DNA of 16,705 bases from the NCBI GenBank assembly GCA_964349045.1, contig CAYGFI010000107.1:1-16705 (forward strand), given 5' to 3'. A program made the position numbers and the translations under genes. This DNA is from JACJXF01 sp964349045 (GTDB lineage: Bacteria; Bacteroidota; Bacteroidia; Bacteroidales; GCA-2748055). Below are positions 1 to 8,133 of the stretch, piece by piece. The notes beneath the pieces are model-generated. The model was not told the DNA's origin. It worked only from the letters and a program-made list of their open reading frames with translations, and made no database searches. Each line of letters begins with the position of its first letter. The stretch's first letter is position 1.

Positions 1-716
1 GTACAGCAATCTTCATTTTAATTATTACAGGATTCACTTTAGCCCTGACTTCCTGTTATTATAATTTTGCCGGCAGCATTTCAGGCGATGGCAATGTTAA
101 AGTAAAAATCCGTGAAGTACCTGAATTTAATTCGGTTGATGCCTCTAATGGTTTACATGTCTTTATTACATTCGGGGATCCTCAATCCCTCGAAATTGAA
201 GCTGATGAAAACCTTCATGATATAATCCGCACGGAAGTTTCATCAGGTACATTAAGAGTATATTCCGAAAAGAATATTCGAAATGCAAAAGCAAAAAATA
301 TCCGCATAACCGTTCCCATTCTCGGGGAAATAGAAGCATCAAGCGCTGCTGATGTAAAATGTGAGAACATCCTGGATGCTGATCATCTTTCCGTATCAGC
401 CAGTAGTGCAGGACAAATCCGGCTTGAAACAGTTGCAGGGGAAATTCGCGTTGAAGCAAGCAGCAGCGGAAGTGTTGAGCTGAGAGGTGAGGCAGAGGAA
501 CTCGAAGCCGATGTAAGCAGCGCGGGAACTATTGATGCCGACAGGTTAAAGGCAAAATACTGTAATGTATCGGCCTCCAGTGCCGGAAACGCATCAGTCT
601 GGGCATTGGAACATTTAAAGGCTGAAGCGAGCAGTGCAGGTAACATTCAATATAAGGGTGATCCTTTGGATAAAAAGGTTGTTACTTCCAGTGCAGGATC
701 GGTAACCCAAAGATAA
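1..716 (+). CDS. Head-GIN domain (DUF2807) lipoprotein, 5' end outside the window
   Basis: The open frame enters at base 3 and ends at TAA 714-716, giving 237 visible residues. The visible start is the hydrophobic part of a signal peptide ending in a lipobox, LTSC, with the Cys at visible residue 18 (bases 54-56), so only a few N-terminal residues are missing. The mature protein begins with the GDGNVK and FNSVDASNG-type motifs typical of the DUF2807 head-GIN family ('putative auto-transporter adhesin'). The rest is a ladder of SSAG-like motifs (ASSAAD, ASSAGQ, ASSSGS, VSSAGT, ASSAGN, ASSAGN, TSSAGS), one every 20 or so residues, which suits a repetitive beta-solenoid. Likely location is the periplasmic or outer-membrane lipid surface. 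The molecular role of the family is not established, and 'adhesin' is only a database label. The stop codon directly abuts the stop of the convergent downstream gene. Confidence 0.85.
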   Translation, partial: TAIFILIITGFTLALTSCYYNFAGSISGDGNVKVKIREVPEFNSVDASNGLHVFITFGDPQSLEIEADENLHDIIRTEVSSGTLRVYSEKNIRNAKAKNIRITVPILGEIEASSAADVKCENILDADHLSVSASSAGQIRLETVAGEIRVEASSSGSVELRGEAEELEADVSSAGTIDADRLKAKYCNVSASSAGNASVWALEHLKAEASSAGNIQYKGDPLDKKVVTSSAGSVTQR

Positions 717-2849
717 TCATTTCTTTATCCCCTCAAGCATAAACAAAAACGCATATTCCCTGGCTGTATCCTTATGCCGCTGAAACCGTCCTGAAGCTCC
801 GGAATGTCCGGTCTCCATGTTACAATGCATTACCAGCAGGTTGTCATCGGTTTTCATTTCCCTGAGTTTGGCCACCCATTTGGCCGGTTCCCAGTATTGC
901 ACCTGCGAATCGTGCAGACCGGTTGTAACGAGAAGGTTTGGATAAGCCTGAGCCTTTACATTATCATATGGGGAGTAACTTTTAATATAATCATAATATT
1001 CTTTAATGCGTGGATCTCCCCACTCGTCATATTCTCCGGTAGTCAGGGGTATAGTTTCATCCAGCATGGTGGTCACTACATCTACGAAAGGAACTGCAGC
1101 AATCACTCCGTGATAGAGTTCAGGGTTCATGTTCACGATAGCTCCCATCAATAGTCCGCCGGCGCTGCCACCTTCGGCGTAAAGATGTTCCGGTGAAGTG
1201 AACTGTTCATTAATCAGAAAACGGGCACAGTCGTTAAAATCAGTGAATGTATTAATCTTTTTAAGCAGCTTCCCGTCTTCGTACCATTGTCTGCCATAAA
1301 TCTGTTCTCCGCGGACATGTGCAATGGCGAAAATAAAACCTCTGTCGAGCAGGCTCAGCCTTACTGAACTGAAGCTCGGATCAATTGTAATTCCATAGGA
1401 TCCGTAACCATAAAGCAGGAGGGGATTTTTACTGTTTTTCTTCATCCCTTTTTTGTAAACCATTGAAATAGGAATACGGGTACCATCTCCTGCTGAGGCA
1501 TATAGTCTTTTTGTTTCGTAATCCATTGGTTTGAAATTTCCGATCACCTCCTCTTGCTTGAGCAGCTTTTTTTCACGGGAGTTCATATCATAATCGAAAA
1601 CGGAGTTTGGTGTGGTGAGTGAAGTGTATCCATAGCGTAAAATTGGAGTATCGAATTCCGGATTAACAGAAGTGTACGCAAGGTAAGCTTCTTCACCAAA
1701 ATCGAGGTAGTGTTCATCAGACTTATCGGTCCAGTTTATTATACGGAGCTTTGTAAGTCCTTCTTTTCTCTCTGAAACTACCATGTAATCTTTGAAAATT
1801 TCGATTCCTTCCAGCATAACATCTTCACGGTGAGGAATTACTTCCACCCAGTTCTCTTTAATCGTTTTGTTGACAGATGTTTCCAATAACCTGAAGTTTT
1901 TTGCATCCAGGTTGGTTACCACGTAAAATTTATCCCCATAATGATTAATATCATATTCGAGATTTTTTTCCCGCGGATGAAACATCCGGAATTTGCCTGA
2001 TGGTTCGTCTGCATCCATAAACTGATACTCAGTTGACATCTTGGCAAAACTTCCCAGGATGATATATTTTTTCGATTTGCTCTTGTAGATACCGCATGAG
2101 AATGTCTCATCTTTTTCTACATAAATTAACTCGTCCTTAGCAGGATCCGTTCCAAGAACATGCCTGTAGATCTGGTATGGACGGAGTGTTTCTTCATCCT
2201 TCTTTGCATAAAAAATTGTTTTATTATCATTTCCCCAGGCAACTGATCCGGAGAATTGAGGAATGATATCTTTCATTATTTCACCCGTTTTAATATTTTT
2301 AAAATACAGAGTATAAATGCGGCGTGATACTGTATCTACTCCATAGGCGAGCATTTTATTATCAGGACTAACAGAGGTTCCGGCGACCTGGAAGTATTTA
2401 AATCCTTCAGCCATTACATTAACATTTAGCATGATTTCCTCAGGAGCCTCCATGCTTGCCTTTTTACGGGAATGGATCGGGTATTCCCTGCCTTCCTCAA
2501 AGCGGGTGAAATACCAGTACCCGTTATATTTATAAGGAACGGAAATATCCGTTTGTTTTATTCTTCCAATTATCTCATTATAAATGTTTTCCTGAAAGTC
2601 TTTCGTGTCAGCCATTTTGGCCTCCTGGTATTGATTTTCGACTTCAAGATATTTGATAACCTCCTGGTTTTCTCTTTCTCTGAGCCAGTAATAATTATCA
2701 ATCCTGGTGTCGCCATGTAAACTAAGTTCGTGCGGAATCTTTTTTGCTTTGGGTGCCATAATTTCTACTTTGGTTTTACATCCGGTAAAAAGCAGAACTG
2801 CCACTCCTGCAAATGCCATCATTAATAAACTGTTATAATTGACCTTCAT
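717..2849 (-). CDS. ptrB: Oligopeptidase B (S9A prolyl oligopeptidase family), predicted lipoprotein
   Basis: This 710-residue serine peptidase belongs to family S9A. Oligopeptidase B cleaves short peptides after Arg or Lys. An N-terminal beta-propeller (about residues 35-430) gates a C-terminal alpha/beta-hydrolase domain (about 440-710). The catalytic triad can be placed: Ser562 in GGSAGG, Asp647 in GLHDSQV and His682 in TGHSGASGR. The Ser-Asp and Asp-His spacings are 85 and 35, the same as I recall for E. coli and trypanosome oligopeptidase B, and this separates it from prolyl endopeptidase. The start has a signal peptide with a lipobox-like LFTGC (Cys24), so the enzyme is probably a periplasm-facing lipoprotein; KTK follows the Cys, not the acidic surface-export signal of Bacteroidota. 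A TAnnTTTG box lies 54 bases upstream. The gene is separated from the next one upstream by 180 bases and is probably its own unit. Exact substrate preference is inferred from the family. Confidence 0.9.
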   Translation of the reverse strand: MKVNYNSLLMMAFAGVAVLLFTGCKTKVEIMAPKAKKIPHELSLHGDTRIDNYYWLRERENQEVIKYLEVENQYQEAKMADTKDFQENIYNEIIGRIKQTDISVPYKYNGYWYFTRFEEGREYPIHSRKKASMEAPEEIMLNVNVMAEGFKYFQVAGTSVSPDNKMLAYGVDTVSRRIYTLYFKNIKTGEIMKDIIPQFSGSVAWGNDNKTIFYAKKDEETLRPYQIYRHVLGTDPAKDELIYVEKDETFSCGIYKSKSKKYIILGSFAKMSTEYQFMDADEPSGKFRMFHPREKNLEYDINHYGDKFYVVTNLDAKNFRLLETSVNKTIKENWVEVIPHREDVMLEGIEIFKDYMVVSERKEGLTKLRIINWTDKSDEHYLDFGEEAYLAYTSVNPEFDTPILRYGYTSLTTPNSVFDYDMNSREKKLLKQEEVIGNFKPMDYETKRLYASAGDGTRIPISMVYKKGMKKNSKNPLLLYGYGSYGITIDPSFSSVRLSLLDRGFIFAIAHVRGEQIYGRQWYEDGKLLKKINTFTDFNDCARFLINEQFTSPEHLYAEGGSAGGLLMGAIVNMNPELYHGVIAAVPFVDVVTTMLDETIPLTTGEYDEWGDPRIKEYYDYIKSYSPYDNVKAQAYPNLLVTTGLHDSQVQYWEPAKWVAKLREMKTDDNLLVMHCNMETGHSGASGRFQRHKDTAREYAFLFMLEGIKK

Positions 2850-2903
2850 TATATTTTATTTGAATGATTGTTGAGTGAATTTAACTGCTTAAACAAGTGA
2901 AAA

Positions 2904-2911
2904 CAAATTTA
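2904..2911 (-). promoter_or_regulatory. Candidate Bacteroidota -7 box (TAAATTTG) for the oligopeptidase gene
   Basis: Read on the minus strand this is TAAATTTG, an exact match to the Bacteroidota sigma-ABfr -7 consensus TAnnTTTG. It lies 54 bases upstream of the ATG at 2849. A TTTG sits further upstream (2927-2930), but the 15-base gap is shorter than the usual 19 or so, so the -33 element is doubtful. Confidence 0.35.
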
Positions 2912-3029
2912 ATAAAATATTGTTGGCAAAGGGAGTTGATAATTTATTGTTTACCTGCAGTATTGAGAGCTTTTCTATAAAACTGATCCTGAAGCTGCTG
3001 AATAGTAAAGTCGTCCTTCAGGAACTGAA

Positions 3030-3809
3030 TTATTGAATTGTTTTCTTACCGATAAAAGGAATAAAAACCGAAGTCTTCGCGGCATATTCCCTGAAATCTT
3101 CTCGGTCTTTGTATTTCTCTTCCAGCATTGGAACGCCTGATACGAATCGAAGCATCAGGCTGATAATTAACGGACTGATGAAGCTATACCAATAGCCGGA
3201 AACAGAAAAGGCATAAATTCCAATTCCCCACCAAAGCAAAGCTTCTCCAAAATAATTCGGATGGCGGGTGTATTTCCAAAGTCCGGAAGTAATAATTTTC
3301 CCATAGTTTTTGGGATCATATTTGAATCGCTTCATCTGAGCGTCAGCCAGTCCTTCGAAACCTAATCCGAAGAAGAAGAGCAGAATACCTGAAATACTCA
3401 AATACCCGGGTAAATGAGTAATTCTTGAAAATACCATCATAACAGGAAGCGCTACAACCCACATGATAATTCCCTGAAGCATAAAAATTTTGTAAAATGC
3501 AATCCATGGCTGACGACGGCCCCATTCTTTTCTCCAGTTTGCATAACGAAAATCTTCGGGTTTGCCCAGATTACGAAGGTAAATGTAAAAACTTAATCTT
3601 ATACCCCAAATAAGGATTAAAAAACTAATAATGAGCTTGGAAGTCTCGATTTGCTGGGAGCAAAAAATAAGAACTAATGTTGTAATCACAAATCCTAATC
3701 CCCAGCCAATGTCAACGATGGAGTTGTTTCTGATAGATTGGGCGATTAAATAGAATATACCCATATAAAGAAAGATGGTTATACCCGCAATAGCAAAAAT
3801 CCGGATCAT
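3030..3809 (-). CDS. DUF1295 / steroid 5-alpha-reductase-like membrane protein
   Basis: A 259-residue polytopic membrane protein with several hydrophobic helices, the first starting almost at the N-terminus (no separate signal peptide is needed). The signature is in the second half: GLWKYTRHPNYFGE (His183 in RHPN), then a Trp-rich helix and a C-terminal EEKYKDREDFREYAAKTS segment. This is the DUF1295 pattern, related to the C-terminal part of steroid 5-alpha-reductases and isoprenylcysteine methyltransferases (ICMT-like fold). Family members are suspected lipid reductases or methyltransferases using NADPH or SAM, but the reaction here is unknown. Length is normal for the family. The gene starts 12 bases after the stop of the fatty-acid-kinase-like gene and is almost certainly co-transcribed with it, so a role in lipid metabolism is a reasonable inference. 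Confidence 0.82.
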   Translation of the reverse strand: MIRIFAIAGITIFLYMGIFYLIAQSIRNNSIVDIGWGLGFVITTLVLIFCSQQIETSKLIISFLILIWGIRLSFYIYLRNLGKPEDFRYANWRKEWGRRQPWIAFYKIFMLQGIIMWVVALPVMMVFSRITHLPGYLSISGILLFFFGLGFEGLADAQMKRFKYDPKNYGKIITSGLWKYTRHPNYFGEALLWWGIGIYAFSVSGYWYSFISPLIISLMLRFVSGVPMLEEKYKDREDFREYAAKTSVFIPFIGKKTIQ

Positions 3810-3821
3810 ATAAAATAAGAA

Positions 3822-5621
3822 TTATTCCGCCATTATAGCAAGCGCTACGGTTCCCTTACCTGCATTGACGCCAACAACCGGGGAAATACTTACAACCGAA
3901 GCAGGTTGCATGCCAGTCAGTTCTACCATCTCTTTTCTGAACCAGGATGCATTCTCCTCATCTTCGGCATGCATGATTATGTAATCACGCATTTTTCTCC
4001 CTTTAAGGAATTCGCGGGTATGTCCCATTACCTTTTTCATATTTGATTTCTGGCTGAATGCTTTATCAAAGAGTTCTGATTTCCCTTCCTCTGTAATAGA
4101 TATGATGGGTAGAATATTAAAAAGACTTGCAATAAAACCTTTGGCTCTGCTTACTCTGCCTCCACGGATCATATATTTGAGGGTTTTTACACTTACGTAA
4201 ACCTTAGTGCTTTTTCTCCACTCGTCTGCTTTGGAAACTATATCATCATGCTTCATTCCATTTTCGATTGCTTGTGCAATTCGGTAGGTCAGCAGTCCCA
4301 GGGAGCCGGAAACGCTTCGGGAATCAATAACAGAAATAGGCTTTCCGAATTCTTTACTAATTCTCTCTGCCGCATTCCTGGCATTCCGCATAGTACCGCT
4401 GAATTTTTCAGAAACATGCACAGATATTATCGAGTCGTAATGACTGGCCAGATGGGAATAAATATTAAGGAAACTCGTTTCGTTGGGCTGGCTGGTTGAA
4501 GGATAATTTTTCTCTGTTTGAACAAGGTCATAGAATTGATCGGGTTGAAGAGTAATTTTATCGAGATACTGTGTTTCTCCGAAATGAACATTCAGTGGGA
4601 TAATGTAAATCTGGTATTGCTCTATTAGTTCTTGCGACAGGTCACTTGTAGAATCTGTAACCAGGGCGATATTCCATTTACGGGAATACATCGCTTCCTG
4701 TTGTTTTTTCATGTCATCGGCTTTCTGGTAATGGATTTTACCAAATTTCCTTAACTTTTCAAAAAGAATATGCGGTTCATCAGTATGAATATGAAGACGG
4801 ACCATTTTATCTGAACCCGCGATAACCAGGGAATCACCCATAACTGAAACCAGGGATTTGACTTCCTGGTGATTGATATTATTACCATGAATCATGGCCT
4901 CAGTGCAATAGCGAAAGTTAAATTCCTCATGTTTTATGGATCCCAGTGCGGACTGATCAATCTCATCATGCCTTGCAATGATTTCCTCGTGAAGCAGAGT
5001 TTTACGGAAGCCCTCGATAATACCTTCCAGAAAGAGAACGAATCCTTTTGCACCGGCATCAACAACATTTGCCAGGGTGAGCGCTTTGAGCTTTAAAGTG
5101 GTTTCGGCAAGAGACTTAAGCACTATATCATAAGAATTTCTGAAAAGGTTTTTAAAATCATCTATAACACCTTTTTGTGCATATATGAAATCTGCCCATT
5201 CTCTGATAACGGTAAGCATTGTACCTTCAACCGGGTCGGCGATGGCGCTGTAAATATAGCTTACAGATCGCTTGATACTTTCAACAAATTCGTCTATGGT
5301 GATATGTTTGGCTTCATTTGCTTCAATACTCATTCCATAAAGGAACTGGGCAAAGATAACACCCGAATTTCCTCTTGCACCATTCAGGGCTGCCACTGCA
5401 ATTGAGTTAGCGGTAACCTTGTAAGAATCAGAAGGACGGGCATTATCAATAACAGCCCTTAGAGTTGAGGCTAAATTGGTTCCCGTATCTGCATCAGGCA
5501 CCGGAAATACATTAATCTTGTTCAGTAATTTTTGGTTTTCGAGTATTTTGTTCGCCCCTGAAACAAAAATCTGAAAATATAAATTTCCGTTCAAGGTGGT
5601 AATTTTCTCTTCTAATCCCAT
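3822..5621 (-). CDS. DAK2-DegV fusion, fatty-acid-kinase-like (FakA N/L domains + FakB/DegV domain)
   Basis: A 599-residue cytoplasmic protein with three recognisable parts. Residues 8-202 are a DhaL/DAK2 (FakA_N) ATP-binding domain: PVPDADTGTN with the Mg-ligand type Asp43 and Asp45, GARGNSG at 81-87, and DPVEGTMLT at 129-137. Residues about 225-310 match the FakA linker domain: YCTE (Cys239) and LHIHTDEP (His277, His279), equivalent to the zinc ligands reported for S. aureus FakA. Residues about 317-599 are a full DegV/FakB domain: VTDSTSDL, STSQP (Thr376), FSGT (Ser408) and RGGR (486-489). In Gram-positives FakA phosphorylates fatty acids held by a separate FakB; here both functions appear on one chain. 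Odd point: the C-terminal HxGPG-type segment reads GVNAGKG, with Asn586 where FakB proteins usually have His. Co-transcribed with a DUF1295 membrane protein. The domain calls are firm; fatty acid kinase activity is inferred. Confidence 0.88.
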   Translation of the reverse strand: MGLEEKITTLNGNLYFQIFVSGANKILENQKLLNKINVFPVPDADTGTNLASTLRAVIDNARPSDSYKVTANSIAVAALNGARGNSGVIFAQFLYGMSIEANEAKHITIDEFVESIKRSVSYIYSAIADPVEGTMLTVIREWADFIYAQKGVIDDFKNLFRNSYDIVLKSLAETTLKLKALTLANVVDAGAKGFVLFLEGIIEGFRKTLLHEEIIARHDEIDQSALGSIKHEEFNFRYCTEAMIHGNNINHQEVKSLVSVMGDSLVIAGSDKMVRLHIHTDEPHILFEKLRKFGKIHYQKADDMKKQQEAMYSRKWNIALVTDSTSDLSQELIEQYQIYIIPLNVHFGETQYLDKITLQPDQFYDLVQTEKNYPSTSQPNETSFLNIYSHLASHYDSIISVHVSEKFSGTMRNARNAAERISKEFGKPISVIDSRSVSGSLGLLTYRIAQAIENGMKHDDIVSKADEWRKSTKVYVSVKTLKYMIRGGRVSRAKGFIASLFNILPIISITEEGKSELFDKAFSQKSNMKKVMGHTREFLKGRKMRDYIIMHAEDEENASWFRKEMVELTGMQPASVVSISPVVGVNAGKGTVALAIMAE

Positions 5622-5736
5622 CCGGTTAAATTTTAGTTAAACATTAACATTGAAAAATAGAAATTGTTCATTTCTTCAGAGTCTATGTATTTCAAAATCA
5701 GTACCTGAACGATTTTTCCTTAACTTTTTAAGTTCA

Positions 5737-5744
5737 CAAATGTA
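5737..5744 (-). promoter_or_regulatory. Candidate Bacteroidota -7 box (TACATTTG) for the DAK2-DegV / DUF1295 operon
   Basis: The minus-strand sequence TACATTTG fits TAnnTTTG exactly. It lies in the 132-base gap between the tex stop and the DAK2-DegV start, 115 bases before the ATG. No convincing -33 TTTG was found at the expected distance. If real, it gives the kinase-DUF1295 pair a promoter of its own, separate from tex. Confidence 0.33.
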
Positions 5745-5753
5745 CGATATTTT

Positions 5754-7877
5754 TTAAATATCTTTCATTGATAATTGTATCCTTTTGCGGGCTGCATCAA
5801 CTTCGAGAACTTTAACTTTAACGTGCTGATGCAGTTTTACAACTTCGTTGGGGTCTTTTACGAAACGGTTGGCAATCTGCGAAATATGTACAAGGCCGTC
5901 CTGTTTAACACCCACATCCACAAAAGCGCCGAAATTAGTAATATTAGTAACAATACCTGGCAATACCATTCCGGGTTTAAGATCGTTGATGTTAAAGACA
6001 TCCGGGGCAAATTCAAATACTTCAATTCTCGCGCGGGGATCACGTCCTGGTTTGGCTAGTTCTTCCATGATGTCCTTTAGGGTTGGGACCCCGACCTTAT
6101 CACTGATATACTTCCGGATATCGATTTGAGATCTGAGTTCATGCTTGTCAATCAGTTCAGCAACACTACATCCGGTATCCGTGGCCATTCTCTCAACAAT
6201 ATGGTAACTTTCAGGATGTACGGCAGAGTTATCGAGTGGATTTTGAGCTTGATTAATACGAAGGAATCCTGCTGCCTGCTCAAATGCTTTTTCACCCATT
6301 CGTGGCACTTTCAATAAGGATTTACGACTCAGGAAAGCGCCGTTTTCTTTCCTGTAATCGACAATATTCTGAGCAAGTGTGGGACCTAAACCCGAAACAT
6401 ACGTGAGCAGGTGTTTACTGGCAGTATTTACATTTACTCCAACAAGATTCACGCAGCTTTCAACTACCTGGTCAAGACCGTCTTTTAGCTTACCCTGGTC
6501 AACATCGTGCTGATATTGCCCGACACCAATGGATTTCGGATCAATTTTCACCAGTTCTGCCAGCGGATCCATCAATCTGCGACCTATTGAAACGGCCCCT
6601 CTGACCGTAACATCATAATCGGGAAATTCGTCACGCGCTATTTTCGAAGCAGAATAAACCGATGCCCCGGCTTCAGAGACCACATAAACCTGGATGTCGC
6701 GGTTAAACCGGATTTTCTTTATAAAGTGTTCAGTTTCACGCGAGGCTGTGCCATTCCCGATAGCGATGGCCTCAATTTTATATTGTTCAACAAGCGTATC
6801 CATTTTTTTCATGCTTCCGCCTTTGTCATCCTGTGGGGGATGAGGATATATGGTAGCATTATGCAGCAAATTTCCCTGTTTGTCCAGGCAAACCACCTTG
6901 CATCCGGTACGATATCCCGGATCGATGCCCATTACAGCCTTCTGTCCTAAAGGTGACGATAACAGCAACTGTCGGAGATTTTCCGCGAAAACCCGTATGG
7001 CCTCAATGTCAGCCTTTTCCTTATATAACGCTCTAAACTCATTTTCAATGGAAGGAGCGAGCAACCTCTTATAGGAGTCTTTTACAGCCATCTCTACTTG
7101 CTGTGATACATCATAAGAGCCCAGGAGAAAAATCTTGTTAAGAGACTCGATAACAGGATCTTCAACGGGTTCGATGGATAGCTTTAGAAATCCTTCTTCT
7201 ACACCCCTTAGTACAGCAAGAATCCGATGAGAAGGACACTTTTTCAAAGCTTCGGAAAAAGCGAAATAGTCTGTAAACTTAACACCTTCTTCTTCTTTGC
7301 CTTTAACTATTCTGGAACTTATAAGGGCAGATTTATCAAAATGAAACCTGACGATATTACGGGCTTTCTGATTTTCATTGACCCACTCGGCAATAATGTC
7401 CCGGGCTCCCTGCAGGGCATCCTCTGCATCAGGAACCTTATCGGTTATAAAAGTTGAAGCCTTGCCTGTTATATCCATCTCTTTCTGTTTCATAATAATA
7501 GCGGCCAAAGGTTCAAGACCTTTCTCACGGGCAATGCTGGCACGGGTTTTTTTCTTAGGTTTAAACGGTAGGTAAATATCCTCGAGATCAGTCATATTCA
7601 TACAAGCTTCAATCCTGCTTCTCAGCTCAGGTGTAAGCTTTTCCTGTTCTTCAATTGATTTTAGTACTGCATCTCTTCTCTTTTCCAGCTCTCTAAGACG
7701 ATTCAACTCATCTTTTACATCCCCGACCTGGACCTCATCCATACTTCCCGTCATTTCTTTCCGGTAACGGCTTATAAATGGGATTGTCGCACCCTGCTCA
7801 AGCAAATCAATAAGGTTGGAAACTTCTTTTTCACCGAGCTTTAACTTTAAGGCAATGATTTTTGAAAATTCCTGCAT
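5754..7877 (-). CDS. tex: Tex family RNA-binding transcriptional accessory protein
   Basis: A 707-residue cytoplasmic nucleic-acid-binding protein with the full Tex architecture. In order: the helical Tex N-terminal region (about 1-190, with ATIPFISRYRKE near residue 30), a central helical part, a YqgF/RNase-H-like domain beginning at GIDPGYRTG (Asp319), helix-hairpin-helix motifs (about 475-545, VSGLGPTLAQNIV and LLKVPRMGEKAF), and a C-terminal S1 RNA-binding domain (about 635-707, PGIVTNITNFGAFVDVG). Tex homologues bind single-stranded nucleic acids and affect transcription and virulence-gene expression; the exact mechanism is unsettled. The chain ends right after the S1 domain, so it is somewhat shorter than the roughly 770-780 residues of proteobacterial Tex, which carry an extra tail. 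It is divergently placed from the secreted LamG gene at 8134. Confidence 0.94.
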   Translation of the reverse strand: MQEFSKIIALKLKLGEKEVSNLIDLLEQGATIPFISRYRKEMTGSMDEVQVGDVKDELNRLRELEKRRDAVLKSIEEQEKLTPELRSRIEACMNMTDLEDIYLPFKPKKKTRASIAREKGLEPLAAIIMKQKEMDITGKASTFITDKVPDAEDALQGARDIIAEWVNENQKARNIVRFHFDKSALISSRIVKGKEEEGVKFTDYFAFSEALKKCPSHRILAVLRGVEEGFLKLSIEPVEDPVIESLNKIFLLGSYDVSQQVEMAVKDSYKRLLAPSIENEFRALYKEKADIEAIRVFAENLRQLLLSSPLGQKAVMGIDPGYRTGCKVVCLDKQGNLLHNATIYPHPPQDDKGGSMKKMDTLVEQYKIEAIAIGNGTASRETEHFIKKIRFNRDIQVYVVSEAGASVYSASKIARDEFPDYDVTVRGAVSIGRRLMDPLAELVKIDPKSIGVGQYQHDVDQGKLKDGLDQVVESCVNLVGVNVNTASKHLLTYVSGLGPTLAQNIVDYRKENGAFLSRKSLLKVPRMGEKAFEQAAGFLRINQAQNPLDNSAVHPESYHIVERMATDTGCSVAELIDKHELRSQIDIRKYISDKVGVPTLKDIMEELAKPGRDPRARIEVFEFAPDVFNINDLKPGMVLPGIVTNITNFGAFVDVGVKQDGLVHISQIANRFVKDPNEVVKLHQHVKVKVLEVDAARKRIQLSMKDI

Positions 7878-7896
7878 TGTATTTTTTTTGAGGGAT

Positions 7897-7904
7897 CAAA
7901 TATA
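7897..7904 (-). promoter_or_regulatory. Candidate Bacteroidota -7 box (TATATTTG) for tex
   Basis: The minus-strand TATATTTG matches TAnnTTTG exactly and ends 19 bases before the tex ATG, which would leave a short leader. No clear TTTG lies about 19 bases further upstream, so the assignment rests on the -7 box and its position only. Confidence 0.35.
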
Positions 7905-8133
7905 CGAAATGAGGATTTTAGTTAAGGTTAAAAAATGATAAATGACAAACTTGTTCTTTGTTTTGTTTAAAAATTATACCACGAACGTGTGATTGTATAT
8001 ATTTTTTAATTCAGGTATATTTATAACATCTAAAATGAAATTATAATACCTCGGATATTAATACTCCTTCGCTTTGAAGATTCTGTTTTGTCAATTATAA
8101 AAGTTATATTGTAAACACAACAAATTTAAATTT

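Noticed and set aside
3..716. Reading the head-GIN protein as an autotransporter adhesin
   Set aside because: There is no outer-membrane beta-barrel domain in the visible sequence, and the lipobox points to a lipoprotein; the adhesin name is only a historical database label.
2942..3043. Minus-strand frame of about 33 codons reading like a protein C-terminus (…FLKDDF…QLQDQFYRKAL…), between the DUF1295 and oligopeptidase genes
   Set aside because: It begins right after an in-frame TAA, has no start codon, overlaps the end of the DUF1295 gene, and its length without stops is expected by chance. It may be a gene remnant, but this cannot be supported.
8089..8116. TTG … TATATTG pair upstream of the LamG-repeat gene as a promoter
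   Set aside because: The -7 part lacks one T of the TAnnTTTG consensus and the spacing is only approximate; too weak to annotate.
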